From contig DXIP01000018.1 in the NCBI GenBank assembly GCA_019112825.1, forward strand, positions 189,346 to 253,345: 64,000 bases of DNA, in the 5' to 3' direction. Under the pieces are notes generated by a model. That model saw nothing but the letters and a program-made list of their open reading frames with translations. It searched no databases and was not told the DNA's origin. The DNA comes from Alistipes excrementigallinarum (GTDB taxonomy: Bacteria; Bacteroidota; Bacteroidia; Bacteroidales; Rikenellaceae). A program made the translations under genes and the position numbers. This document shows, in pieces, positions 43,701 through 53,009 of the stretch; the stretch's first letter is position 1, and every line of letters starts with the position of its first letter.

Positions 43701-44038
43701 CGGCAGGAGCCGTTCAGCAATCGGAGCTCCAAGGCAGTGCCCCACCCATACCGACAAAACAGAAGGCCCCCGGCCGTCGGCATTGTCCGACAGCCGGGGG
43801 CATGCCGTTCGACGGGCAACAGGCTCATGGTGAGAGAAGCTGAACATCGAAAAGACGGGAAAGACGAAAAATATCCAAAACCACTTATTTTTCATCCTCC
43901 TTTGCAGTAATTATAGACCCTAATAATAATCTTTGCACCGATGTTCCGGACTGAGGGCCGACACCATGCTGCCCCGCGGAGTAGCATCAACCCCAAACAT
44001 AATACATACCAGAAATTTTACACAAAAAAGGATTCGTC
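43701..44038. other. Gap with long hairpin and promoter-like sequence
   Basis: 43766-43801 forms GCCCCCGGC-C-GTCGG ... CCGAC-A-GCCGGGGGC, a 14-bp stem with one mismatch; no T-run follows on the plus strand, but T-rich sequence follows on the minus. TTTG (43901-43904) and AATCTTTG (43928-43935, one mismatch) lie 23 bp apart and may drive the next gene. No gene seen. Confidence 0.5.
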
Positions 44039-45802
44039 ATGAAACACCGACTCCACTTGACCCTTGTGCTCCTGCTGTTCGTGCAAGGCCTTGCCCTTCT
44101 GCACGGCTGCAGCAACTCCGAGAGCGAAGTCCCTGGTCCTGGCGCCACCGGAAGCACCGCCGCGCAGGTGCTCAACCTTACACCCGACTTCATCACCCTT
44201 GAGGGTGTTGACAAAGATACCCACTATAAGGCAGGCTCCACCCTGACGCTGACGCTCACCCCCGGCGAAACGCTCGCCTCCGGCTTCAGCGCCACCCACA
44301 TGGAGCATATCCACATCCACGTGAACGATGCCGTCTACATCCCGACATTCCCCGCAACGGGCGATGAGAACGTACAGTCGCTTACGGTCGACATCACGGC
44401 GCCCGATTCTGACTTCGAAGTAGTGGCATGCTACAGCGTCCAGCAGCAGATGGTCGACGGCGGCCACACGATGTTCCTCGAGGAGAATCCGAGCGTGAAG
44501 CTCTACGGTGTAAGCCCAGACCGCTCGTACCGCTACTTCGACTGCTACCTGCTGACGACAGACGCCTACACCATCACCGGCATCGAATTCCGCATCGGCA
44601 ACGGCGAGTGGCAGCCGCTCGCCGAAACGACCGGCTGTTCGTTCACCCGCTCGGCCCTTGTCGCAAATGTCTACCAGGTGACCGTACGTCCCGACTACGC
44701 CGACGTGACGGGCGATGTCACGCTTCGCGTCAGCGGCGAGCAGCATGCCCGCCACACCATCACCTGGCAACATGCCGAGGAGAGCTACCTCGACCTCGAA
44801 AAGTCGACCCTCCCCGCGGAGTCGATTGACGGCGAGCAGGTGACCGCCGAACTGTGGGTCAAGCCGGACTACTACCTCGCATCGGCCGCCATCTCGGCCC
44901 AGGGCGTCGAACCGGAGCTCATCGAGCGGGTCTACGTCCGTTTCAAGATGCCGGCCGAGGATGTGACCGTAACGCTGAACTTCGAGGAGAAGATTCCGGT
45001 CGCCTACACTCCCAGCGACCACATTACGGAGGCAACCTTCTACGATGCCGACGACATCTACTACGGCGTGCCGACCGACAAGGGCATTCCGGGCGAGAAG
45101 GTCTACCTCTTCGCCTCGGCCGAGGAGGGCTACAAGCCGATGCGGGCCCGCATCGCTTCGGGCGAGACCTTCACCTTCAAACACTACGCCTATGAGATGT
45201 ACCGCGCCGCGATTCTGATTCCCGAAAGCGCCGCCGAACTCGCCGCATCGGTCGAGGTGGCCCAAGCGTACACCGTATCGACCAAGAACGACATCTCGTT
45301 CGACGATGGCACGCTCTACGCCGAGGGTGAGACGGTCTCGATGGCCATCTACGTTCCCGACGGAGAGCGCATCACCTCGGTCAAGGCGACCGACGCCGAG
45401 GGGCACGACCTGCCCGTGACGCTCAATCTGCCGTATGCAAGTTTCGTCATGCCGGCTTCGGACGTAAGCGTGGAGGTCACCTACGAGCAGATAGGCACCG
45501 GTTCGACCGTCTCGGTGATTGCCTACTACGATGCAGACACCTACGACGTATACAGTTCGACCAACTACGACTGGGACTTTGCCGAGGGCTTCACGATGGA
45601 GCGCGGCGCAACCTTCTACCTCTCGGTCTCCGACTACGAGGGTTCGAACTTCTACGTAGGGGTTAAAATCGGTGATACGGTGACCGTCTATCCGGCCGAC
45701 TTCGACGACATGATGGGCGGATATTCGTTCGGCAAGGCGCTGGTGGCTGACGGCGATGTGGTCATCAAGGTTGGCGCCACGGAGGACCAGGTCGCCTTCT
45801 AA
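44039..45802 (+). CDS. Repeat-containing surface lipoprotein, unknown function
   Basis: 587 aa. Lipobox ALLHGC (Cys24). All-beta. From about residue 300 segments of the form [FY]-x-MP-A-x-D-V-[ST]-V-x-[VL] recur (FKMPAEDVTVTLNFEE, FVMPASDVSVEVTYEQ), like divergent InlB B-repeats of surface adhesins. Aromatic, acidic (many DAD, YDAD, TYDVY). No enzyme motif. It is a single-gene unit closed by two terminators. Lies just right of the phage-derived patch but its base composition matches the chromosome. Confidence 0.62.
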   Translation: MKHRLHLTLVLLLFVQGLALLHGCSNSESEVPGPGATGSTAAQVLNLTPDFITLEGVDKDTHYKAGSTLTLTLTPGETLASGFSATHMEHIHIHVNDAVYIPTFPATGDENVQSLTVDITAPDSDFEVVACYSVQQQMVDGGHTMFLEENPSVKLYGVSPDRSYRYFDCYLLTTDAYTITGIEFRIGNGEWQPLAETTGCSFTRSALVANVYQVTVRPDYADVTGDVTLRVSGEQHARHTITWQHAEESYLDLEKSTLPAESIDGEQVTAELWVKPDYYLASAAISAQGVEPELIERVYVRFKMPAEDVTVTLNFEEKIPVAYTPSDHITEATFYDADDIYYGVPTDKGIPGEKVYLFASAEEGYKPMRARIASGETFTFKHYAYEMYRAAILIPESAAELAASVEVAQAYTVSTKNDISFDDGTLYAEGETVSMAIYVPDGERITSVKATDAEGHDLPVTLNLPYASFVMPASDVSVEVTYEQIGTGSTVSVIAYYDADTYDVYSSTNYDWDFAEGFTMERGATFYLSVSDYEGSNFYVGVKIGDTVTVYPADFDDMMGGYSFGKALVADGDVVIKVGATEDQVAF

Positions 45803-45823
45803 GGCACGAACGTCCCCGATGAG

Positions 45824-45859
45824 AAGGTCCCGCGGAAGGGGCCGCTCAGGACCTTTCTT
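45824..45859 (+). terminator. First of two tandem terminators
   Basis: AAGGTCC pairs with GGACCTT around a GC-rich loop, followed by TCTTC. Confidence 0.5.
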
Positions 45860-45871
45860 CGTCAAAATACG

Positions 45872-45912
45872 GCTCCGGCCGGGTTTTCAGACCCGGCCGG
45901 AGCTCTTTTTTA
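45872..45912 (+). terminator. Strong terminator before korA
   Basis: Perfect 13-bp stem GCTCCGGCCGGGT / ACCCGGCCGGAGC, loop TTTCAG, then TCTTTTTT. One of the strongest in the window. Confidence 0.92.
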
Positions 45913-45975
45913 GGGGTCGGAGTTACGGGTTGTCAATTTTTTTCATGGTTTGTGAATAATCTAACAATAAATTTA

Positions 45976-45983
45976 TATATTTG
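45976..45983 (+). promoter_or_regulatory. korA promoter -7 element (TATATTTG)
   Basis: Exact TAnnTTTG, 45 bp before ATG 46029. A TTTG at 45949-45952 is 23 bp upstream, slightly long for a -33. Confidence 0.6.
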
Positions 45984-46028
45984 TATTACAGTTTACAAAA
46001 CCAAACCTAAAACCAACACCACTCAAAC

Positions 46029-47876
46029 ATGGACAGAACCAATGTGCGCGAGTTGCAGGATGTCGTCATTCGCTTTTCGGGCGATTCGGGCGACGGCATG
46101 CAGCTCACAGGCACGCTTTTCTCCGACACATCGGCGCTGTTGGGCAACGGCATCTCGACGTTCCCGGACTATCCCGCCGAAATCCGCGCCCCGCAGGGAA
46201 CCGTGGCAGGCGTATCGGGTTTCCAGGTGCACTTCGCCAACCGCCCCGGACTCAACCCCGGCGACTACTGCGACGTCCTGGTCGCCATGAACCCCGCGGC
46301 GCTCAAGGCCAACCGCAAATGGCTCAAGAGAGGGGCTACGGTCATCATCGACGGAGACTCCATCACCGAGGAACATCTCAAGAAGGCCGGCTTCGCAACG
46401 CTCGACCCGCTAGCCGAACTCAAGCTCGACGAATACAACGTCGTGATTCCCGACATCACCACCATGACGCGTGAGGCGCTCAAGGATTCGGGACTCGACA
46501 ACAAGGCCATTGTCAAGTGCAAGAACATGTTTGCACTGGGTATCTGCTTCTATCTGTTCAACCGCCCCGAGGACTACGCCAAGCGTTACCTCGACACGAA
46601 GTTCGCCAAGAAGAACCCCGCCATAGCCGAGGCCAACAAGCGGGCCATGGATGCCGGGTACAACTTCGCCGCCAACACCCACCAGTTCGCCAATACCTAC
46701 AACGTGCCCCCCGCCCATCTGGAGAAGGGCACCTACCGCACCATCTCAGGCAACGTCGCCACGGCATGGGGCCTCTGCGCCGCCGCCGAGAAGGCAGGGC
46801 TGCCGCTCTTCTGCGGCTCCTACCCCATCACCCCCGCCACGGTGATTCTCGAGGAGCTGGCCAAGCGCAAGGACCTCGGCGTGAAGACCGTGCAGGCCGA
46901 GGATGAAATCGCCGGCATCTGCACCGCCATCGGCGCCGCCTTCGCCGGCAACTTCGCCGTCACGACCACGTCGGGTCCGGGCCTTTCGCTCAAGAGCGAG
47001 GCGCTGGGTCTGGCCGTGATGACCGAGCTCCCGCTGGTGGTTGTCGACGTACAGCGCGGCGGCCCCTCGACGGGTCTGCCGACCAAGACCGAGCAGAGCG
47101 ACCTGGTGCAGGCACTCTACGGCCGCAACGGCGAGTGCCCCGTAGTGGTCATGGCCGCATCGACGCCGAGCGACTGCTTCCACTTCGCCTTCGAGGCCGG
47201 CCGCATCGCCATGGAGCACATGACGCCCGTCATCCTGCTCACCGACGGCTTCATCGCCAACGGTTCGGAGCCGTGGCGCATCCCCTCGATGAAGGACTAC
47301 CCGACCATCGTTCCGCCCATCGTCGACAAGGCGCCCGAGGGTGGCTTCATGCCCTACGTGCGCAACGAGAAGCTGGCCCGCGGCTGGGCATTCCCCGGCA
47401 AGGTGGGTCTGGAGCACCGTGTCGGCGGTCTGGAGAAGGACAGTGTGAAGGGCTCCATCTCGCATGACCCGGCCAACCACCAGAAGATGGTCAACACGCG
47501 CGCCGCGAAGGTGGCCAAGGTGGTCGAGGATATTCCCGACCAGACGGTGCTCGGTCCCCAGGAGGGCGAGCTGCTCGTCGTAGGCTGGGGCGGTACGCGC
47601 GGCAACCTGCAGAGCGCCGTCATGCAGCTCCAGGAGGAGGGCAAGAGTGTCTCGCTCTGCCACTTCAACTACATCAACCCGCTGCCGCGGAACGTTCGCG
47701 AAATCTTCGCCCGTTTCAAGCGCATCGTCGTCTGCGAGCTCAACGAAGGTCAGTTCGCCGGCTACCTGCGCCAGCATTTCCAGGAGTTCCACTACGACCA
47801 GTACAACAAGTGCGAGGGCCTTCCCTTCACGGTCGTCGAGCTCAAAGAGAAGTTCCACACCTTATTAGCAGAGTAA
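46029..47876 (+). CDS. korA: 2-oxoglutarate:ferredoxin oxidoreductase, alpha subunit
   Basis: 615 aa. The gamma domain (1-190, GDSGDGMQLTGTLFSD, QGTVAGVSGFQVHF) is fused in front of the alpha pyrimidine-binding domain (230-600, GSYPITPATVILEEL, QAEDEIAGICTAIGAAFAG in pieces, GPGLSLKSEALGLAVMTELP in pieces, GGPSTGLPTKTEQSD). With the beta subunit it makes succinyl-CoA from 2-oxoglutarate with reduction of ferredoxin, or runs in reverse; the exact 2-oxoacid is inferred from family. Four bases before korB. Confidence 0.9.
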   Translation: MDRTNVRELQDVVIRFSGDSGDGMQLTGTLFSDTSALLGNGISTFPDYPAEIRAPQGTVAGVSGFQVHFANRPGLNPGDYCDVLVAMNPAALKANRKWLKRGATVIIDGDSITEEHLKKAGFATLDPLAELKLDEYNVVIPDITTMTREALKDSGLDNKAIVKCKNMFALGICFYLFNRPEDYAKRYLDTKFAKKNPAIAEANKRAMDAGYNFAANTHQFANTYNVPPAHLEKGTYRTISGNVATAWGLCAAAEKAGLPLFCGSYPITPATVILEELAKRKDLGVKTVQAEDEIAGICTAIGAAFAGNFAVTTTSGPGLSLKSEALGLAVMTELPLVVVDVQRGGPSTGLPTKTEQSDLVQALYGRNGECPVVVMAASTPSDCFHFAFEAGRIAMEHMTPVILLTDGFIANGSEPWRIPSMKDYPTIVPPIVDKAPEGGFMPYVRNEKLARGWAFPGKVGLEHRVGGLEKDSVKGSISHDPANHQKMVNTRAAKVAKVVEDIPDQTVLGPQEGELLVVGWGGTRGNLQSAVMQLQEEGKSVSLCHFNYINPLPRNVREIFARFKRIVVCELNEGQFAGYLRQHFQEFHYDQYNKCEGLPFTVVELKEKFHTLLAE

Positions 47877-47880
47877 AGCC

Positions 47881-48912
47881 ATGGCAGACTACAAATACAC
47901 TCCCGCCGACTTCAAGAGCGACCAGGAGGTACGCTGGTGCCCGGGTTGCGGCGACCACGCCATTCTGAACGCCGTGCAGCGCGCACTGCCCGAGATTGCA
48001 GATGCGACCGACACGCCCCACAACCTCTTCACCTTCGTCTCGGGCATCGGCTGCTCGTCGCGCTTCATCTACTACATGAAGACCTTCGGGTTCCACTCGA
48101 TTCACGGACGCGCCAACGCCGTGGCTACGGGCGTCAAGGTGGCCAATCCGCGGCTGAACGTCTGGGTGACCACCGGTGACGGCGACTCGCTGGCCATCGG
48201 CGGCAACCACTTCATCCACGCCATCCGCCGCAACGTGGACCTCAACGTCATCCTCTTCAACAACGAAATCTACGGTCTGACCAAGGGTCAGTACTCCCCC
48301 ACTTCGAAGCTGGGCAAAATCACCAAGACGTCGCCCTACGGCACCGTCGAGAAGCCCTTCAACCCCGGTGAGCTGGTTATCGGCGCCAAGGGAACCTTCT
48401 TCGCCCGTTCGATTGACATGGAGGTGCAGCTCTCGAAGGAGTGCATGGTCTCCGCCGCGAAGCACAAGGGCATGTCGGTCATCGAGGTGATGCAGAACTG
48501 CGTCATCTTCAACGACAAGACCCATGCCGACTTCGCCGCCGACAAGGCCACGCGCGCCGCACGCACCATCACGCTGCGCCATGGCGAGAAGATGCTCTTC
48601 GGTGCGAACCGCGAGAAGGGCCTCGTCTTCGAGAACATGAAGCTGAAGGTGGTGACCGTCGGCGAGGACGGCTACACGCTCGACGACGTGCTGACGCACG
48701 ACGCCCACGAGCGCGACACGACGCTTCACGTGATGCTCGCCTCGATGAAGTATCCCGACTATCCGGTGGCGCTGGGCGTCATCCGCGAGGTGGAGGACGA
48801 TGCGGTCTACGACCTTGCCGTCGAGCGCCAGGTCGAGGAGGTGAAGGCCAAGAGCAAGATTCACTGTGTGGACGACCTGCTGCACTCGGGCGCCACGTGG
48901 GAGATGGAGTAA
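47881..48912 (+). CDS. korB: 2-oxoglutarate:ferredoxin oxidoreductase, beta subunit
   Basis: 343 aa. Binds thiamine diphosphate: WCPGCGDHAILNAVQ near the N-terminus, TGDGDSLAIGGNHFIHAIRRN in pieces, and NNEIYGLTKGQYSPTS, the standard beta-subunit sequence. No ferredoxin-type cluster domain, as expected for KorB. The KorA-KorB pair is central to anaerobic carbon flow in Bacteroidales. Ends at a strong terminator. Confidence 0.92.
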   Translation: MADYKYTPADFKSDQEVRWCPGCGDHAILNAVQRALPEIADATDTPHNLFTFVSGIGCSSRFIYYMKTFGFHSIHGRANAVATGVKVANPRLNVWVTTGDGDSLAIGGNHFIHAIRRNVDLNVILFNNEIYGLTKGQYSPTSKLGKITKTSPYGTVEKPFNPGELVIGAKGTFFARSIDMEVQLSKECMVSAAKHKGMSVIEVMQNCVIFNDKTHADFAADKATRAARTITLRHGEKMLFGANREKGLVFENMKLKVVTVGEDGYTLDDVLTHDAHERDTTLHVMLASMKYPDYPVALGVIREVEDDAVYDLAVERQVEEVKAKSKIHCVDDLLHSGATWEME

Positions 48913-48949
48913 TCCCCGCAGGAAGGAAAAGACCTTCAAAGGCATTCTC

Positions 48950-48982
48950 ACAGGGGGCGGAACTATCCGCCCCCTGTTTTGT
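48950..48982 (+). terminator. Terminator of korAB
   Basis: Perfect 12-bp stem ACAGGGGGCGGA / TCCGCCCCCTGT with loop ACTA, then TTTTGTT. Confidence 0.9.
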
Positions 48983-49387
48983 TGCGGATTGTTGCGGACG
49001 GAGCGGGCGGCCGGGCCAAACAGACATGACCGGGCCGGACAGACAAGACAGGGACAAGGCCGGGCAGGACAGGCAGAACAGGCAGGACAGGCAGAACAAG
49101 GCCGGGCAGGACAGAATGGCCGGACAAGGCCGGGCAGGACAGAATGGCCGGGCCGACAAACAGGAGGGGCCGCCGGCAGCGGAGAAAGAATGCACGCGAC
49201 GAGGGTCGGCAGGCTGCCGACGACGAATAAGGGATGCTCACTCAGAGGGCGGCCGGGCAACCGGCAGAGCAAGTTCGGACGGGTCGGATGGAGCAGATTC
49301 GGCAAATTTTGCGTAATTTAGCGGCTGAATGGAGCCCGGCGCGGCAATCGGCCGGAACAATGACCGGGCACCCACGCGACGCTGAGC
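48983..49387. repeat. Non-coding gap with direct repeats
   Basis: A 28-bp unit starting ACAAGGCCGGGCAGGACAG occurs in tandem at 49096 and 49124, with a partial third copy at 49054 and short GGCAGGACAGGCAGAACA-like units between. The region is rich in GGCCGG and ACAG words. No gene and no clear TAnnTTTG promoter for the following MFS gene were found. Confidence 0.75.
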
Positions 49388-50623
49388 ATGGAACAAAGCT
49401 GGAAAAAGACATTCGCCATCATCTGGAGCGGACAGTTTCTGTCGGTGCTCAGCAGTTCGATTGTCGGATATGCCGTGATTTTCTGGCTGAGCATCGAGAC
49501 CCGCTCGGCCGAGGTGCTGGCGCTGGCCGCCATCTGCGGCATGCTGCCCCAGGCGGTTCTGGGCATCTTCGTCGGCCCCTACCTCGACCGCTGGAACCGC
49601 AAGCGGACGATGATTGCCTCCGACTCGTTCATCGCCCTCTGCACGCTGCTGCTGGCCCTGCTCTTCTGGCTGGGCGTGGCCCGCACGTGGCACATCTACC
49701 TGCTGCTGGCCTGCCGTTCGGCCGGCTCGGCCTTCCACAGGCCCGCCATGCAGGCCTCCATTCCGCTGCTGGCCCCCCGCTCGCAGCTCACCCGCATCGC
49801 CGGCATCAATCAGGTCATCAGCGCCGTGTCGGACATCGCCGGCCCGGCGCTCGGAGCGCTGCTCATCTCGCTCACGGGGATGGGCACCATCCTCATGCTC
49901 GACGTGGCCGGAGCGCTCTTCGCCTGCACGACGTTGCAGCTGGTCCGCATTCCCGAGCCCGAGCGTCCGGAACGGACGCCCGACCTGAGGCGTGAGTTCC
50001 GCGAAGGGTTTTCGGCCATCTTCGCCGTGCGGGGCATGGCGTGGTTCATCGGGCTGGCCATCGCCGTGCTCTTCTTCATCATGCCCGTCGGGGTGCTCTT
50101 CCCGCTCATGACGCTCGAACACTTCGGCGGCGGAACCTACGAAATGAGCCTCGTCGAGATTGTCTGGGGCGCCGGAGCACTGGCTGGAGGCGCCCTGATG
50201 GGGGTGCGCAACTACCACCGCAACCGGGCGCTGCTTATCAATGCAATGTACCTGGTCGTCGGCCTCTCGTTCCTCGGCTCGGGACTGCTCCCGGCATCGG
50301 GATTCGTCTGGTTCGCGCTCTTCACCGCGGCGGCGGGCATCACCTCGAGCGTCTTCAGCGCCGCCTTCATCGCCGTGGTCCAGCACCGGATTGCCGCCGA
50401 GGTGCTCGGCCGCGTCCTCTCGCTCTACTACGGATTCAGCCTGCTGCCGGCAGCGCTCGGACTGCTGGGCACCGGATTTCTGGCCGAACAGGTCGGACTG
50501 CGCCCCACCTTCATCATCTCGGGATGCATCATCTGCCTGCTCGGCATCGTCGCCTTCCTCATCCCCTCGGTCCGCCAGATTGACAGCAAAAGAGATGAGG
50601 AGCCGACCGGGCAGAAGAGGTAA
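49388..50623 (+). CDS. MFS exporter (DHA3 / macrolide-efflux-like)
   Basis: 411 aa, about 12 membrane helices. WSGQFLSVLSSSIVGYAVIFWL at the start (in pieces) and the loop motif GPYLDRWNRKRTMIASD between helices 2 and 3 fit the DHA3 drug:proton antiporter group that includes Mef. Ends in a charged cytosolic tail. Nothing nearby points to a drug, and its GC is ordinary, so I would not call it an acquired resistance gene. Confidence 0.82.
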   Translation: MEQSWKKTFAIIWSGQFLSVLSSSIVGYAVIFWLSIETRSAEVLALAAICGMLPQAVLGIFVGPYLDRWNRKRTMIASDSFIALCTLLLALLFWLGVARTWHIYLLLACRSAGSAFHRPAMQASIPLLAPRSQLTRIAGINQVISAVSDIAGPALGALLISLTGMGTILMLDVAGALFACTTLQLVRIPEPERPERTPDLRREFREGFSAIFAVRGMAWFIGLAIAVLFFIMPVGVLFPLMTLEHFGGGTYEMSLVEIVWGAGALAGGALMGVRNYHRNRALLINAMYLVVGLSFLGSGLLPASGFVWFALFTAAAGITSSVFSAAFIAVVQHRIAAEVLGRVLSLYYGFSLLPAALGLLGTGFLAEQVGLRPTFIISGCIICLLGIVAFLIPSVRQIDSKRDEEPTGQKR

Positions 50624-50828
50624 ACGCCGCACTCATCCCGCCGCATTCGATGCAGGTCCGACAGGCCCTGCGATTCCTTCCCGGTCCTGCTCCGGCAACC
50701 GTTCAGCACCTTCTCCCCTTTCCCGCCTCTGCTCTTCGCACCGCTCCTGCTCCCCCACCTGGCCGGGCCTCCAGACGGTTCAAGCCTCCCTTCCGACTCC
50801 ACGGCGCAATCTCCGCGCGCCGGACGGC

Positions 50829-50861
50829 AAAAAAACGGTGCGAAGCCTCAGCTCCGCACCG
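50829..50861 (-). terminator. Terminator after the 50.9-kb lipoprotein gene
   Basis: On the minus strand CGGTGCG pairs with CGCACCG around 12 bases and is followed by seven T. Confidence 0.78.
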
Positions 50862-50893
50862 ATGGATGCATCAGACGTTCCGCGGGAGGGGGG

Positions 50894-51871
50894 TCAGTCG
50901 ACCACCACGACGTGGCCGTTGTAGCGAATCGTATAAATCAGCGCATAGCTGCCCTGAAGCTCCCACTCCACCGAGACCTCGTTCGAAGGGAACTGTGCGG
51001 CGTCGTAGTCGCCGGCATCGGGCATGCGGCAGGTCTCCACGCCGTCGCTGATGATGTTGTAGCCGATGCACTCGCCCCCCTTGATTTCATACTCAAGGGC
51101 CAGCGAGGTGGTGTTGTTGAAGGTCACGAACGAGCGGCCCGAAGCCTCGCCCTCCAGCTCGCTGCCCTTGCCCTCCTCGGCAAAGTCGGAGTAGCAGAGC
51201 GTCCCCGCCTTGGGCTTCCAGCGGAAGGTGCCGCTCCAGTCGGAGGTATAGGCCTCCTGCTCGTAAATCTTCACGGCAGCCATCTCGATGACATAGCCGC
51301 CCGTCGCATCGGCATGGATGCGCGTCGAGCCTCCTTCGCAGGTTACCTTCTCGTCGGAGCCGGCCGTCATCTCAACCGGCGTATCGATGGAGACGGTCCA
51401 GAGGTTGTCGGCATCGGTCGCGGCCAGCTGCCGGTCCCCCGTCATGACGATGTAGGAGCCTGTCCGGTTGTAGGCGTCGTAGCTCCCCTTGCTGCCGTTG
51501 TAGCGAATGCGGAAGCCCGAGGCAATCTTCTCGAGCTCGGTATTGTAGCCGAAGAGCAGGTTCTGCAGGTTGGCGCCGCTCACCTGAATCTTCTTCAGAT
51601 ACTCAACGTCGAACGGGTCTCCCGGCTCCTGCCCCTGCTCGACGGCAGCGGCCGCCTGCTTTTCGGCTTCGGCCAGCAGCATTGCCAGACGCAGGGAGGC
51701 GTCGGCCGACTGCATCGAGAGCACGTTCTGCGGATGAGCCGCATTGTAGATGGCGATACCGGGGCGCACGGGCTCCAGTTTCTTGAAGAGGTCGTTGCCT
51801 TCGCTCTTGAGGCATCCCGTGAGCGAGAGCGCTGCGGCCGCCGCGAGGGAGATAAGGTAGAATTTGCGCAT
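50894..51871 (-). CDS. Lipoprotein of unknown function
   Basis: 325 aa. ATG 51871 chosen: MRKFYLISLAAAAALSLTGC is a clear lipoprotein signal; the longer frame runs into the promoter. Residues 60-110 are helical and Ala/Glu-rich (AEAEKQAAAAVEQG), the rest is beta-rich (GFRIRYNG, GSYIVMTGDRQLAATDADNLWTVSI in pieces, YSDFAEEGKGS). No family recognised. Single-gene unit with own promoter and terminator. Confidence 0.72.
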   Translation of the reverse strand: MRKFYLISLAAAAALSLTGCLKSEGNDLFKKLEPVRPGIAIYNAAHPQNVLSMQSADASLRLAMLLAEAEKQAAAAVEQGQEPGDPFDVEYLKKIQVSGANLQNLLFGYNTELEKIASGFRIRYNGSKGSYDAYNRTGSYIVMTGDRQLAATDADNLWTVSIDTPVEMTAGSDEKVTCEGGSTRIHADATGGYVIEMAAVKIYEQEAYTSDWSGTFRWKPKAGTLCYSDFAEEGKGSELEGEASGRSFVTFNNTTSLALEYEIKGGECIGYNIISDGVETCRMPDAGDYDAAQFPSNEVSVEWELQGSYALIYTIRYNGHVVVVD

Positions 51872-51971
51872 GGTCTGTTCTGTTTGGTTTCCCGATAAAC
51901 GGTGCACAGCGACCGATACTGCATCGCACGTCCGAAAAAAATCGGAGACCGCACCGACGTTTATCATCTGC

Positions 51972-51979
51972 AAAGATAG
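51972..51979 (-). promoter_or_regulatory. Promoter -7 element (TATCTTTG) of the 50.9-kb lipoprotein gene
   Basis: Exact TAnnTTTG on the minus strand, about 100 bp upstream of ATG 51871. The plus-strand MBL gene starts 57 bp to the right. Confidence 0.6.
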
Positions 51980-52035
51980 GAATTATTCGTTTTTTTCGTT
52001 AAATTGGACTCCGGAATCTCTAAATCCAGGATACA

Positions 52036-52782
52036 ATGATTCGCAAAACCCTCTTGCTTATGTCGTTTCTTTCACTCTTCGGCTGCGGCGCATCGCACGC
52101 CCCCGAATTTCCGACGGATACCTTCACGGCCCGCGACGGTTCCCAGTTTACAATGACCTTCATCAAACACGGCTCGCTGGCCATCGAGGTGGCGGGCAAG
52201 CACATCTACATCGACCCTGTCAGCGAATATGCCGACTACGCGACGCTGCCCAAGGCCGACCTCATTCTGGTGACCCACTCCCACTACGACCACTTCGACC
52301 GCACGGCCATCGAGGCGCTCGAGACCCCCGAAACGGACCTGCTCTGCGACAAGACGACGGCCGAGGCCTTCGACTTCGACTGCCACGTGATGATGCCGGG
52401 CGACACGGCCCGTCCGCGCGACTACGTCACCATCGAGGCCGTAGCGGCCTACAACACCTCGGCCGACCGGCAGCAGTACCATCCGCGCGAGCGTCAGGAT
52501 GTGGGCTACCTGCTCACCATCGGCGGCACGCGCATCTATGTCTCGGGCGACGGCGAGAACACCCCCGAGATGGAGGCGCTCCGCGACATCGACATCGCGC
52601 TGCTGGCCGTCAACCAGCCCTTCACGATGACCGTCGACCAGGCCGTCGAGGCGGTGAAGGCCATCCGCCCGAAGATTTTCTACCCCTACCACTACGGCGA
52701 AGTGGACGAGAAGACCGACCTCGACCGGCTCACCCGCGAGCTGGAGGGTGTCACCGAGGTCCGCATCCGCCCGATGGAGTAA
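52036..52782 (+). CDS. Exported MBL-fold metallohydrolase (lipoprotein)
   Basis: 248 aa. Lipobox LSLFGC (Cys17). The metal motif HSHYDHFD (HxHxDH) is complete; further ligands lie in YVSGDGENT (Asp) and FYPYHYGE (His). Resembles the UlaG-like/YtnP-like MBL branch rather than class B beta-lactamases. The substrate is unknown. It would act in the periplasm or on the cell surface as a two-metal hydrolase. Confidence 0.82.
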   Translation: MIRKTLLLMSFLSLFGCGASHAPEFPTDTFTARDGSQFTMTFIKHGSLAIEVAGKHIYIDPVSEYADYATLPKADLILVTHSHYDHFDRTAIEALETPETDLLCDKTTAEAFDFDCHVMMPGDTARPRDYVTIEAVAAYNTSADRQQYHPRERQDVGYLLTIGGTRIYVSGDGENTPEMEALRDIDIALLAVNQPFTMTVDQAVEAVKAIRPKIFYPYHYGEVDEKTDLDRLTRELEGVTEVRIRPME

Positions 52783-52844
52783 TTGTTTGTTCCAAAGGCT
52801 CCGACTACCCTTCCCGGCAACATCCCAGCCGCACAACCGCACGG

Positions 52845-52880
52845 CAAGGGGCGCGACCCGACGGGTCACGCCCCTTGTTC
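52845..52880 (+). terminator. Terminator after the MBL-fold gene
   Basis: CAAGGGGCGCGACCC pairs with GGGTCACGCCCCTTG (one mismatch) around a tight loop, followed by TTC. T-run weak. Confidence 0.65.
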
Positions 52881-53009
52881 ATGTTCCGAGCTGGAAAACG
52901 GCGCCGGGGGAAGGCTTCCGAGAACGACTCCGGAAAACGGCTTCGGAGGAAGGTTCCGGAGGTCAGGAGGGAGGAGCGCCGCACGGAGCTGCGCGCCTCC
53001 CCACCCCCG

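Noticed and set aside
49388..50623. Acquired macrolide-resistance gene
   Set aside because: The protein is only broadly Mef-like. Its GC and codon use match the chromosome, and no mobile element is nearby.
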